Source of the DNA: Phytopythium helicoides
Taxonomy: Eukaryota; Oomycota; Peronosporomycetes; Pythiales; Pythiaceae
Direction of reading: 5' to 3'
DNA: 64,000 nucleotides
Assembly (NCBI GenBank): GCA_024867545.1
Contig: JANFNE010000018.1
Location: 62,001-126,000, forward strand
The notes under the pieces are model-generated. The model worked only from the letters and a program-made list of their open reading frames with translations. It had not been told where the DNA came from and made no database searches. Shown here piece after piece: positions 31,367 through 41,123 of this stretch. Both the position numbers and the translations under genes were made by a program. The stretch's first letter is position 1. Each line of letters opens with the position of its first letter.

Positions 31367-32163
31367 TCCGGTTCCAGCTGGCTTGTTAACACGCAACACT
31401 CGAGAGCGCATGATTGGCACAAAGCTGCGTCGCTTCCTTCTGGACCACTACGATGCATCCCAGCCAAATCATGGTAGTTGCTGGAGCAGAGAAGAAGACA
31501 GACTCTTCCATGAAGCACTGCATCTACTTCCTGACGACTGCACATGGGAAGACGTTGCAAGCTACATTGGCAGCAAGACCCGTACACAGACATTATCACG
31601 TGCACTTAGCCTACACCGACGCTACAAGAGGATCACCCACACGCCTTTATTGGCAGTGCGGGGGCGGACTATCTTGCCGCAATCCACTCACCATGGTGCC
31701 TCGTTTCGTTATTCAGCCATAGTACCAGGAACAGCTTCATCACTGGCGTCAACGCTTGGACCTATGTCACCGTTCATTGCGCCGATGATTGTAACCCCAA
31801 TTGATCACCCAGTACAGTCGGAGTGGAACCTCAATTGTTTGGAGCCCGAGGTCGACGTTACGGTGGAAGAAGTTTCAGGATACCAGATCTCGAGCTTTAT
31901 GGACAGTACAGCTTCTGAGAGTGAGCAGTCTGAATTGACCTGCAAGACGATGCCACTTCCGGTTGCTTGCAGCAATGTCAATGGTGAGCTCGATCAACCA
32001 ATCTATGCGCCGAATACGGTCGACACTGGTGCCATTTTCGAAACTGTTGATGGTGAAGCGTTGTCGCTTGAAGAGCTTTGGAGCTACTTGGAGTGCATTC
32101 CTCTCCAAACGTCAATATAAACTACTTCTTGCTAGGTAATTTCTAGCAATTTCTCTAGCAATT
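31367..32163. repeat. Near-perfect palindrome, left arm (MYB-F)
   Basis: Arm of about 797 bp, inverted and almost identical to 32269-33066 with a 105-bp spacer. The outer edge begins TTCCGGTTCCAGCT and the inner edge ends TCTCTAGCAATT. The differences I found are few: single bases near the outer end and a short cluster around the MYB-F stop. Confidence 0.92.
31410..32120 (+). CDS. Single-repeat Myb/SANT-like protein (MYB-F)
   Basis: 236 aa from ATG 31410 (MIGTKLRRFLLDHYDAS). Myb repeat: SCWSREEDRLFHEALHLL, CTWEDVASYIGSK, TRTQTLSRALSLHRRYKR. The tail has EVDVTVEEVSGYQISSF and ends LWSYLECIPLQTSI, without the E-P-L tail of its relatives. MYB-G encodes the same protein except for the last residues: here the stop follows TSI, there the frame continues to TSMEIASC. 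Probable DNA-binding regulator. Confidence 0.75.
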   Translation: MIGTKLRRFLLDHYDASQPNHGSCWSREEDRLFHEALHLLPDDCTWEDVASYIGSKTRTQTLSRALSLHRRYKRITHTPLLAVRGRTILPQSTHHGASFRYSAIVPGTASSLASTLGPMSPFIAPMIVTPIDHPVQSEWNLNCLEPEVDVTVEEVSGYQISSFMDSTASESEQSELTCKTMPLPVACSNVNGELDQPIYAPNTVDTGAIFETVDGEALSLEELWSYLECIPLQTSI

Positions 32164-32268
32164 GTAATCAATTCGATGTGATTGTGACATCTGTTGAATT
32201 ATCTTGAAAATCCATTTTCGGATCTATTCATCGCTCCACAACCAACGGGGGAATACATTTGCAGTTAA

Positions 32269-33066
32269 AATTGCTAGAGAAATTGCTAGAAATTACCTAG
32301 CAAGAAGCAATTTCCATTGACGTTTGGAGAGGAATGCACTCCAAGTAGCTCCAAAGCTCTTCAAGCGACAACGCTTCACCATCAACAGTTTCGAAAATGG
32401 CACCAGTGTCGACCGTATTCGGCGCATAGATTGGTTGATCGAGCTCACCATTGACATTGCTGCAAGCAACCGGAAGTGGCATCGTCTTGCAGGTCAATTC
32501 AGACTGCTCACTCTCAGAAGCTGTACTGTCCATAAAGCTCGAGATCTGGTATCCTGAAACTTCTTCCACCGTAACGTCGACCTCGGGCTCCAAACAATTG
32601 AGGTTCCACTCCGACTGTACTGGGTGATCAATTGGGGTTACAATCATCGGCGCAATGAACGGTGACATAGGTCCAAGCGTTGACGCCAGTGATGAAGCTG
32701 TTCCTGGTACTATGGCTGAATAACGAAACGAGGCACCATGGTGAGTGGATTGCGGCAAGATAGTCCGCCCCCGCACTGCCAATAAAGGCGTGTGGGTGAT
32801 CCTCTTGTAGCGTCGGTGTAGGCTAAGTGCACGTGATAATGTCTGTGTACGGGTCTTGCTGCCAATGTAGCTTGCAACGTCTTCCCATGTGCAGTCGTCA
32901 GGAAGTAGATGCAGTGCTTCATGGAAGAGTCTGTCTTCTTCTCTGCTCCAGCAACTACCATGATTTGGCTGGGATGCATCGTAGTGGTCCAGAAGGAAGC
33001 GACGCAGCTTTGTGCCAATCATGCGTTCTCGAGTGTTGCGTGTTAACAAGCTAGCTGGAACCGGAA
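32269..33066. repeat. Near-perfect palindrome, right arm (MYB-G)
   Basis: Inverted partner of 31367-32163. The inner edge begins AATTGCTAGAGAAATTGCTA, itself a short direct repeat of ATTGCTAGA. The 105-bp spacer (32164-32268) has no frame or motif. Confidence 0.92.
32297..33022 (-). CDS. Single-repeat Myb/SANT-like protein (MYB-G)
   Basis: 241 aa from the ATG at 33022, identical to MYB-F from MIGTKLRR to CIPLQTS and then ending MEIASC. Other reading frames across the two genes also translate identically, which indicates identity at the DNA level over nearly the whole arm. The pair is convergent, with stops about 180 bp apart, so read-through from both could produce overlapping antisense RNA. 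Confidence 0.75.
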   Translation of the reverse strand: MIGTKLRRFLLDHYDASQPNHGSCWSREEDRLFHEALHLLPDDCTWEDVASYIGSKTRTQTLSRALSLHRRYKRITHTPLLAVRGRTILPQSTHHGASFRYSAIVPGTASSLASTLGPMSPFIAPMIVTPIDHPVQSEWNLNCLEPEVDVTVEEVSGYQISSFMDSTASESEQSELTCKTMPLPVACSNVNGELDQPIYAPNTVDTGAIFETVDGEALSLEELWSYLECIPLQTSMEIASC

Positions 33067-33194
33067 TGTGTATCCGGAAAGTGGTCAATTACTTAATGAG
33101 AGAGCTGCAGGTGGTGTCAATCGCTTGAACCTCATTTGACATGAGCTCTACGCGCAGGTAGAAGTTCGTGAGACTAACAAATCTTGCTTCGGTT

Positions 33195-33467
33195 GATACA
33201 TTTCATGTTCAAAGGTGCCATGCTCTGTAACCGTCGCCTGATTCTCGATAACTCTCGATCAAGTCGGCTTGATTCAACACCTCTGTTGGTTTTTCCATCG
33301 TCCGACAACGAAATGAGTAGATTACAAATGATTGGTCGGACGACTGATGCGGTGGGTGCGTCGCACGCCGCTGAAGAAATTGCGTAGGTCGTCATCCTAC
33401 GCCTGGCTGGTCGCCATACTACGCCTGATGAATCGCCAGTCTCGAATGACGCAAGTGTCGTTTCGAC
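33195..33467. repeat. Older inverted repeat, right arm
   Basis: Inverted partner of 30943-31222. It contains TTTTTCCATCGTCCGACAAC and TACGCCTGATGAATCGCCAG, each matched with substitutions in the left arm. Sequence between here and the young palindrome (33067-33194) does not match the corresponding left side. Confidence 0.7.
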
Positions 33468-33665
33468 ACAAACCCCATTGTGTTTGTCTAGATGATCGCT
33501 GCACTGTAGAGTACTGGCCACTCTCATGGCTAGACCTCTTTCCATAATCGTAGATGCAGAGAACGCCAGACAGGGGTCGAGTCTTCACCTCAATAAGGAT
33601 CGAATATGAGGAATGGCAGCTCGAATGGCAGCTCGAATGCTACTGAACTTTTCCATCTCGTGACT

Positions 33666-33860
33666 ATCTGCAGCAAATTTCTTCAGCACTACGACGCCTG
33701 CCTGCCAGCTCCAACCTTGATTCAACCGATAATCTCCCTACGCGGTGCTCGTACTAGCTCGCTAGGAGATTGGCTGTGTTTGCGTATAGAAGGCTACCAG
33801 GTTGTTTCCCCCTACGCCTCGAGTGATTACTCTTCAGTGGCTCCGTCGTCTCCGTCACTT
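33666..33860 (+). pseudogene. Possible relic of a MYB-F-type gene
   Basis: The frame reads SKFLQHYDACLP, similar to RRFLLDHYDASQP of MYB-F, and further on IEGYQVVSPYASSDYSS, similar to VSGYQISSFMDSTASES. The Myb repeat between them is missing. Both matches are short, so this is tentative. Pyrimidine-rich sequence (TCTGTTGCCTCTGTCGTTTC and similar) follows to about 33,930. Confidence 0.35.
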
Positions 33861-34455
33861 CCTACTTCACCGCCATCTCTGCTGTCTCTGTTGCCTCTGT
33901 CGTTTCTGTTGTCTCCACCGCTTTCTTCATGCTCGCACCGTGGCTAAATACCCATCGCCTGCTGACTTTTGCCGTCCTTTGTGGATCTGAGCTCTGCTGA
34001 GAGACTCCAAATGAATCGGCATGGCGCTGTTGACGCCTCTACCTTGCCCCAATTTGTGAAGCAGCACAAGGAGTAGCCCAAGATAACAAGCAAAATTGTA
34101 GCTACGATACTACCAACTAGCGAGCGTGCATGATGGATATGCTACATAGAGAACAGAGTTGAAGCTTAGAGTTTGAAGTTGGTGCCTGAATTACTAGAAC
34201 AGGCATTCGATGTCGCTGGTAAGCTTAATGAATGTTTCACACATGAACCAGATTTAATTAAGAGAGTAGCATGTACATGTTGACATAACAGGCCGGTAAA
34301 TAGGAGTTTAGCTTCATCCAACTTTGTTGTTGGACTTCCTAGTCTACTTCAGACATCCGAACGGTCTCGCTGCAGATTGGGTTCTCAAGCACAATCTAAT
34401 CTAGTTTTCAATTCAAACATTCTTACCTAAATGTACGCATGCTTTCGCCATCAAT
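33861..34455. other. Intergenic, 3-prime of MYB-H
   Basis: A pyrimidine-rich CTCTGTTGTC-like tract at the left end, then AT-rich sequence without any gene I can support. Confidence 0.35.
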
Positions 34456-35265
34456 TCATATTGACAGAGGCTCAAATGTGTTGTAAACGGAATCGATGTC
34501 GCTCGAAAATGCACCAATGCGTTCGAAGAAGCCTACAAGCTCATCTGGAGGAAGACCGACCATTTCGTTCCCTCGAATTGAATCGGCAACAGTATCCTGG
34601 CATACGTAGTCGCCATCACGATCAGCGAGTTCGACTAGGTTTGCTTGATCAATAAAGCTGTTTTCGAAATCGGAAACTGTTGTTGGAGAACGCGAGGCTG
34701 TGGTATTTATTGGCGCTTGTCGTCTCAGGAAAGCAGAAATCTCATCAATAACGCATGGGATCAAGTAGCCAGGGACTTCTTCCACCAGAATATTGAGCTC
34801 AAATGAATGCGCTTCAGCTCTGGTCCGCTCCGAAGCCAAATCGCGAACGTGTTGGAGTGATGTCACCGACACTGGAACAGAGGCAGAGAAATGTGCAAAC
34901 GGAGAAGTGGACTCGAAAACTTCCGCGGTGGTCGGTGCTGACCCCAAGTTTGGAGTAAGCGAAGGAGCCGGTCTGACTAATCCCCCTACTCGGAAGATGT
35001 GTCTGCGTGGACGGACTCGGCCAATACCAGCATAGCGCCGATGCAAGCTGAGCGCGCGCGATAACGTCTGAGTACGTGTCTTGGTACCAATGAAGTCCGC
35101 AACGTCCTGCCACGTGCAATTGTCAGGCAGAACCAGCAGTGCCTCGTGAAATCTCAAGTGCTCTTGGCGATTCCACTTCAACCGACTGCCTGGAACCAGA
35201 GGTCGCAACTCCCGATCATTTGCGAATCGTTCGAGGAGCTCACGTCGCAATTTCGCGCTGATCAT
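34456..35265 (-). CDS. Single-repeat Myb/SANT-like protein (MYB-H)
   Basis: 269 aa from the ATG at 35265 (MISAKLRRELLERFAND). Myb repeat: KWNRQEHLRFHEALLVL, CTWQDVADFIGTK, TRTQTLSRALSLHRRYAG. The tail includes FELNILVEEVPGYLIPC, comparable to VTVEEVSGYQISSF of MYB-F, and ends NTFEPLSI. It is unique in the window (no partner arm), with a full-length open frame. It looks like an intermediate between the MYB-A/E group and the MYB-F/G group. Confidence 0.74.
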   Translation of the reverse strand: MISAKLRRELLERFANDRELRPLVPGSRLKWNRQEHLRFHEALLVLPDNCTWQDVADFIGTKTRTQTLSRALSLHRRYAGIGRVRPRRHIFRVGGLVRPAPSLTPNLGSAPTTAEVFESTSPFAHFSASVPVSVTSLQHVRDLASERTRAEAHSFELNILVEEVPGYLIPCVIDEISAFLRRQAPINTTASRSPTTVSDFENSFIDQANLVELADRDGDYVCQDTVADSIRGNEMVGLPPDELVGFFERIGAFSSDIDSVYNTFEPLSI

Positions 35266-35999
35266 GATGAGCAGTCAGTCACACAATCGAGCAAAATGAA
35301 AGCTTGTTGGCAGGGCTGAAGTGTGTAGGTAGAGGATAATTTTCGAGTGAGTGCTCGACGACAAGCAACACGACGGGAAGAACACGGGACTGACGAGCAG
35401 TCAGAGAGATGGGATGGACGACCGCTACGGTGATAGCTTCAACGTGAATGCGAATCGGCAGCTTTTCCTGTTGGCACTCCATCACCATTTGTCCATCCCC
35501 ATCCGGTGTGTGCTGGGTGGTTGTCGCGACGGCAATTACGTTGCTTAAGCCTCGGTTACTGCGTGCTGCCACTGCTTGGAGCAGGAGGCGCAAGATCGTT
35601 GCTGACGCCGCACGCGTCACCTTCTGACTGTTGTTCTCTCGGTCGCATCGAGCGAAGGCGCCTTTCGTTGATGCGATGCGGTCCGGTGTGTGCCAGCGAA
35701 GTGGCCTGACGCTCTCTATACTTATCCCAAGACATCGCGATCTTGAAAGCGTGTAAACACGTCAGTACGGCTCGCGTTCTCAAACAGCTCGACTGATATC
35801 CCGACGTGAGACTCGCTTCATCTCCATGAGCATTCAAGCAACTCGAGTGCGAAGTGAGACACCGCAAACTCGAGGACACGACCTGGATGAGTGCGCACCA
35901 AGCACCTTGCTGCTAGTGTCGACCATTTTGTTCTTGCAAAGGGATATTTTCCTCTACAAGAACAATCTCGCGTCGGTCTCACTTGCCATCGCTGGCGTC
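35266..35999. other. Divergent intergenic region
   Basis: 734 bp between the starts of MYB-H (-) and the bZIP-like/START-like gene (+). Short open frames have no motif. A CATTTTGCTC element about 30 bp upstream of MYB-H resembles part of an oomycete initiator. Confidence 0.35.
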
Positions 36000-37586
36000 A
36001 TGCAGGACTCGACAGGTGCGTCGCCCGCGCTGATCGTGCCGCTCGACCGCTGACCTCGAGGCCTTTTCTGCGTGTTTTGAGCCAGTGACGACGCTGGCAG
36101 AGGTGGAGACGCTCACGGACGCCGACATCCGCGCGCTCGAGGCCTATTTGGACGAGGCGGCGGCGTCTCCGGAGCCCGTCGAGGCCTCCGCTGCTCCTTC
36201 CGTCGCTATCGTGGCTTGTGGCGTGGAGAAGACGGCGAAGGGCAAGAAGTCGACGAGGAAACACACGGAGAAGCGGAGATTGCAGCTCGTGGAGAGCGCG
36301 AGGAGACACCGAGACCGCAAGAAGGTTGGGCTGGCGCATTCAGTGGAGCACAGGACGGACAGCAGGAGCTAAGGGAGACCGTGGGCAGAATGAATTTGCA
36401 GAGCTGCAAGAGGAGGCTGTGCTGCTCGAGAAGCAGCTGGAGATGCTGCGGCGCCAGCACAAGACCCGCGCTAAGTCGTCGGCGATCGCGCAGTGGGAGG
36501 AGCGAGCCGCCTTTGAGCTGATGAAGCGGCGGAAGGCTGAGGCCACCCACGAACAACTCCGATTCGCGACGTACAACTACGGGTGCTACATTCGAGGCAT
36601 GCGCTCCGTGTTCTCGAGCTCACCCATGGTAAACTCGGTAAGCGCTGGTTGGCGTAATGCCCATTACCTCGTTGAGTCATTCTGACATGTTTGAACACTA
36701 CTGCAGGAGCTCAACATGCAGCATTTGCTGCACTCGATCTCATGTCTCGGGCGCTCAGCAACGGCGCGTGCTCGTGAATGCCGCTCAGCCTGTACAAACG
36801 AGAAGCTGGATCGAGCCATTGAGATCGTTACCCGGGAGACGGCGGGGATCCAGCTGTGCGACTTGGACGGACGGCATGTCCGATCGCCCAGCATTACAAC
36901 CCGCCGCATTCGCGCTCGGGAGGACCAGTTCGGCATGACATGTGTGGCGGTGTATGCCTTGGAGACAGTCGACACAGACCGCATCTTCCAGGCTGCGAGC
37001 GGTGCCATTTTGGGCTTTGGTGCCGAATGGCCGGGCCACACACTGAAAAAGTCGAACGTGCATATCGTTGACTCTCCAGCCGAGACTATCCGCTATGGGA
37101 TATTTGCCACGCGCTATGTGAACGATGCCACTTCTGATGAGGTAGAGCTGGGCGGGAGCATGCTGTCCTATTACCGAGTCACAAACTCGTACATCATCCT
37201 GCTATGGGACTACGTGGACAAGGACGATTTACATCCGCTCCCACCGAATGCGAGTATTCGCCGAGATGTCACTGGAGCGTACGTAGAGTACATCTTTAAG
37301 AGCTAGCCCTTCAACGAGTGCTAACGAGTACGTCGCAAACAGATTGCTGGTGCGACAGGAAGTGTGCGAAGATGGTGTCGAGCGCGTGGTGTGCCGCAGT
37401 GCCTGTACGAAAATGCACACATTTCGAACGCCAGCGGCAGCACGTGAAAAGAGCGGCAGGATGTTTGGCGAGTTAATGGAAGCTGGTGCGAAAGTCTGCG
37501 GATTTGAAGTCTACAATGTCATCAAAGAAGAAGCGTTCGTGCTCGGGGAAAAACTTCGTTCGTCAACGAGTCAGGTTTATGTTTGA
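36000..37586 (+). CDS. bZIP-like/START-like protein, five exons
   Basis: Exons 36000-36015, 36086-36324, 36389-36637, 36707-37278 and 37343-37586 join by GT-AG in phase. The N-terminus reads MQDSTVTTLAEVETL. A basic stretch (KGKKSTRKHTEKRR ... ARRHRDRKK) is followed by a heptad-rich helix (ELQEEAVLLEKQLEMLRRQH), giving a bZIP-like layout, though the usual conserved Asn is not evident. The C-terminal 270 residues (ACTNEKLDRAIEIVTRETAG, SNVHIVDSPAETIRYGIF, LLVRQEVCEDGVERVVCR) are of the START-like type seen in a large oomycete family. Two closer relatives are at 49.4 and 55.6 kb. A role as transcription regulator with a lipid-sensing-like domain is inference. Confidence 0.72.
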
Positions 37587-37708
37587 GCTAAACGAAAGCA
37601 CCTTACCATGGTTTGGAAAAGATAGATTTAGCATCAAAACCCACTGAAATTCCGACAGCGCCAACGGAGCTTCACTTCGCAAATCAACACTTTTCTTCCA
37701 CTACACAG

Positions 37709-38338
37709 CTAAACGTGACGGCGACTTGGCTTTCGGCGACACAAACATGCAAAGCCTAGAAACACCGCAGCTGGTGCGACGATGACCACCGTGACGACCG
37801 CTAGAGTATTGCGTGACGTCTCGTTTGAAGTACTGGAAGCAATGTCGTCATTTCCCGCTAATGGAGTTGTCGAGCGTTCGAGGCCTTCTGGGACCGATGA
37901 AGTGGAATTGGTTGTTGGGAGCGGCGATAAAGGCAATTTCTTGCTCTGCACTGGGGTTGTGGAAGTTGATACAGGAATGGAAACCTTTCCCTCAGATTTG
38001 TTCCTCACCCCGATGGGAGCTCTTGTTGAAATAGGCACTTGTCCATCTTCGCTGCTGATTGTCTCTGGGCAACTGCATCCAGGAGGACTGGTGTTGAGCT
38101 CTTCAACCCACTGACGCTCGCGCTCGAGATCTTGGATATGGGACAATAGTGATTCAACTTGAGTCTCCAGGATTTGGATGCGTTGATCCATCCATCTTGA
38201 TCGCCCAACTAAACGCTCTATCGAGCGAACAGATAGCAATCTGTTGGGACTCAAAGCGTCATAAATCGGTAAGTGACGCTCGGCGCAAACAGCGAATGAG
38301 AAGGCAGGGCATATGATGGCCCAAAGCAGCCACCTCAT
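37709..38338 (-). CDS. Predicted type I membrane protein with coiled coil
   Basis: 209 aa, single exon. A signal peptide (MRWLLWAIICPAFSFAVCAE) is followed by a coiled coil at about residues 45-80 (MDQRIQILETQVESLLSHIQ), a Cys pair (CSCPE), a Ser/Thr/Pro-rich stalk with likely glycosylation sites (NST, NET), a membrane helix (LAVVTVVIVAPAAVFLGFAC) and a short basic tail (RRKPSRRHV). No family recognised. The layout suggests a surface protein. It converges on the bZIP-like/START-like gene. Confidence 0.55.
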   Translation of the reverse strand: MRWLLWAIICPAFSFAVCAERHLPIYDALSPNRLLSVRSIERLVGRSRWMDQRIQILETQVESLLSHIQDLERERQWVEELNTSPPGCSCPETISSEDGQVPISTRAPIGVRNKSEGKVSIPVSTSTTPVQSKKLPLSPLPTTNSTSSVPEGLERSTTPLAGNDDIASSTSNETSRNTLAVVTVVIVAPAAVFLGFACLCRRKPSRRHV

Positions 38339-38629
38339 TTCCTACTTGATGGCACAAAGCGAAATGACGTGTTACGAGCAAGCCCAGCAATTTTCCCCGA
38401 CTTTGAACGAGTGTTGGCGAAACTTTTCCGAGACCATGATGGATGTTGAGGATCTGGTTCGGACATTGATCTGCGGTATGACGCGTGCATTTAGACTGAT
38501 GAAAATGAATTTACCGGCACACGCAGCAAGCTGCTAACTGCTACGAGTTGATCCATGCAAAGGGTAGTGGTGAGTTTTTTCTTTTCGCACGACTAAAAGT
38601 TAGGAGAGGCGTGGGAAGTACCAATCAGC

Positions 38630-39026
38630 CTAGCTCCATCTCACGTGCCTCTTCTGATGTCACGCACCGCTCCGGCGCCACTTTCCAGCTGCACCACCGG
38701 AGTTATCGCCGTCTCACAGGATCGCATTTGTCGCACCTGCTCCTCGACGGAAAGAGTTTTGCTCCAGGGTGCAGGCTGCAAGATGCGTCGACGACAAGTA
38801 CCATCCGTTGGTTAGGAAGTCCAGCACTAGTCATGTCTCCCTGGCATACCAAGCAGTGTTTCGAGCGTTCCTGCCAGTCCAGCGGTGCCAAGTCGGTCGC
38901 ACTTGAGGTGGCCTGGCTTTTGGGTACAAACCGCAGCCTGTGTAGCCAAAGCATAAATATTCCCAAAACTAGCGTCCAAATACTTCTAATTCGTGTGACG
39001 CCGAAATCGCAACTTCCTCGCTCCAT
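38630..39026 (-). CDS. Possible small membrane protein with two CxxC motifs
   Basis: The frame from 39026 reads through a hydrophobic segment (SIWTLVLGIFMLWLHRL) and two Cys pairs (KHCLVCQG and SRCDKCDP). A good donor (GTGAGA) follows CDP, and the next plausible acceptor would add KRHVRWS and a stop at 38630. The product would be about 110 aa. No homolog comes to mind; the case rests on composition and one splice site, so it is tentative. Confidence 0.3.
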
Positions 39027-39337
39027 ACTGAAAACAAATCACTTGGGGACGTCCGCCAGGCGCCTCTCTAGTCGAAATGTCCACTTTGAGCATATTTGTA
39101 ATTTTCCACCTCCGCCGCGCACGCTAATCAAAAAATCCACGAGCCACGCCCGCCCGCGGCGTCCGCCGGCTCACTTGGCCTTCAGTCGCCGAGTTCACTC
39201 CGCAATTCGCCAGGCAGCGCGCACTCGGCCGCCTCCAGCTCCCGAGCGACCTCCTGGCAGCTCCGCCCGACTTGCCGGCCGAATTTCCGACTTGCCGGCC
39301 GAATTTCCGACTTCCGGCCGATTTTCCGCTCTCCGCC
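39027..39337. other. Upstream region of MYB-L
   Basis: GC-rich, CCGCC-containing stretch with the tandem repeat described separately. No gene on the plus strand before 39338. Confidence 0.35.
39268..39327 (+). repeat. 20-bp tandem repeat, three units
   Basis: Two exact units of CGACTTGCCGGCCGAATTTC and a third degenerate one end 11 bp before the MYB-L start codon. Each unit has a CCGGCCG core. It sits in the 5-prime leader or core promoter. Confidence 0.85.
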
Positions 39338-39976
39338 ATGACCATCACGCCTCGAGTGCGCGACGAGCTGCTGGGCGACGCCAGCAACGCGAGTCCAGCG
39401 CTGCGGGCTGGTGAAAATGCGGCTAGAGCCACCAGGACGCCGGCCAACTCTCGCTGGAGCGAGTGGGAGCACGAGCGCTTCCTCGAGGCTGTCAAGCTCT
39501 ACCCCGAGGGTCCCTGGAACCGAATTGCAGAGTACATCGGCTCCAAGAACCGCCGGCAGGCCATGTCCCACGCGCAAAAGTACCGCCAGCGCCTCGAACG
39601 GAGGCGGAAGCGCCAGCGCACGCTGGAGCGACTGCAGTCCAGGCCGTCGGAAGTGGCGTCGACCGTACTAGGGGCGACAACTGCGCCAGTGCCGGCGGAC
39701 CCACCAGCCGCGTCTGTCCTTGAGCTCGCTCGCGACGCGAGTTACGCGACTGAGACCCAGCTCGTCGAGGTCCTAGAGGCAGAGCTCATGGCGGAGCTCC
39801 CGTCTGGCTACAGCGAGTCGAGCCAGGTCGAGAGCGAGGCGAGCCAGGTCGAGCCGAGTCTATCGCCGCTCCCGCCGCTGGACGCCGCCACACTAAGCGA
39901 GCTCCTGGGCTTGCCCGACTACGAGTTCGCCGACTTCTCGTCCGTCGAGGACGCGCACGGACTCCCGGACCCGTAA
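39338..39976 (+). CDS. SHAQKY-type single-Myb protein (MYB-L)
   Basis: 212 aa from ATG 39338 (MTITPRVRDELLGD). Myb repeat: SRWSEWEHERFLEAVKLY, GPWNRIAEYIGSKNRRQ, then AMSHAQKYRQRL, the canonical SHAQKY recognition-helix motif of plant-type single-repeat Myb factors. A Lys/Arg-rich stretch follows (ERRRKRQRTLERL), a possible nuclear signal. The tail is acidic with SESSQVESEASQVEPS and ends HGLPDP. Probable sequence-specific transcription factor. Strongly GC-rich codons set it apart from the MYB-F/G/H group. Confidence 0.8.
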   Translation: MTITPRVRDELLGDASNASPALRAGENAARATRTPANSRWSEWEHERFLEAVKLYPEGPWNRIAEYIGSKNRRQAMSHAQKYRQRLERRRKRQRTLERLQSRPSEVASTVLGATTAPVPADPPAASVLELARDASYATETQLVEVLEAELMAELPSGYSESSQVESEASQVEPSLSPLPPLDAATLSELLGLPDYEFADFSSVEDAHGLPDP

Positions 39977-41123
39977 AACTGACGCGCACGAGCGCACTTC
40001 AGTACTGTCAACATCCAACTAAAGCGTTCACACCAGAAAAAGCGGCGGTGGGCACCTGTGTCGTACAATGTATGAAGCGTAAGAGTCTGCACATGCCACA
40101 ACTAAATACAAAAGCATAAATTGCCCACCACCACCGCCAGAAGCAGCCCCTGAGAGCCCTCACTTGTCGTGTCCGCCGGCCAAACTCGCAAGAACACGTC
40201 TCACATGAGCGCGTCCGTCGTAGGTACAAATCACGCGCTGACTCTCCTCCGCTCAGTACAGTACCGAACACCTTCCAGCTCTCATCGCCAAGTGGAAGCG
40301 TCCTGCCAAGATGCCATCTATCGTCGCTAGATGGGAGCCTTCAAGACGGGTGACAGGATCTGCAAGCTCGACCGAACTGCTCGCTGTCCGTCCGCTGCCC
40401 ATGTTGAGCCAGATGGTACAAGGTGTACTCACGGTCCGCCCGGTCGAATCCTGATCAGCCGACCCTCTCACATCCTGATAACCACCTCCATCTACTTCAA
40501 GGAGCCTCCTACTCTCATCGAACGGCCACTCCCCGATCGCGTACTGTAGAAACGAAACCGGAGGATGCCAATTCACCAGTTGACACGGCGCGCGTCGGGC
40601 ACTCGCCGCCGCCTGACTGGCCCCGCCGCCCTCCTTTTCCATGTGTTTAGATGCACCGCGAGCTGAGTGAGCTGCGTTCTTGCTTGCTTGTCGCTGTGAA
40701 TGCTCGCATGGCTCGAGAGCTAGTGGCGGCGTGGAGATGGAAGCGCGGTTGCGGTGTCGTGCGGTTGTCGCTGATGGCAGCGCTCCATACTCTCGCCAAG
40801 TGAACCCGCGGATCTTCAAGCGGCGCTGGCAAGTCCGCCGTGGCGGCGCGGGCTAGGGCCTCCAGTCGCGCGTGGCTACACGAGACTCGCATAGTCAGAT
40901 CAAGAGCGAGTCATGATACCGTACCACCGGAGACCGATCATTGCCAGGCGACCGACGCGCTTTCGCGCCGCCCGACGGCACACGCAAGCGAACTGGAGCT
41001 CCTGGCGTCTCTGATCACTTGCAGAGGTCATTTAGCAATCTGCCGGCCAGGAAGCACTCCTCTCCGGCCAACGTTTGACCAGCTACCCTTCCCGACCGAC
41101 TTCAAGAGCGCCGTGCCCCGAGC
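39977..41123. other. Intergenic between MYB-L and MYB-M
   Basis: 1.15 kb. A 188-aa frame is open on the minus strand (40253-40819), but it has no motif and GC-rich DNA gives such frames by chance. A GGTCATTTAGCAATCT sequence at about 41025 resembles an oomycete initiator for MYB-M. Confidence 0.35.

Noticed and set aside
31367..33066. Palindrome as a simple hairpin-read or assembly artefact
   Set aside because: The arms differ at the outer edge and at the MYB-F stop, the spacer is non-palindromic, and older diverged arms lie outside. An artefact would be an exact mirror including the flanks. Long-read confirmation is still worthwhile.
38548..39414. 288-aa plus-strand frame
   Set aside because: Runs into the MYB-L leader and coding sequence in another frame; low-complexity Arg/Pro/Ser composition.
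40253..40819. 188-aa minus-strand frame between MYB-L and MYB-M
   Set aside because: No motif and GC-rich sequence that keeps several frames open; not enough for a gene call.
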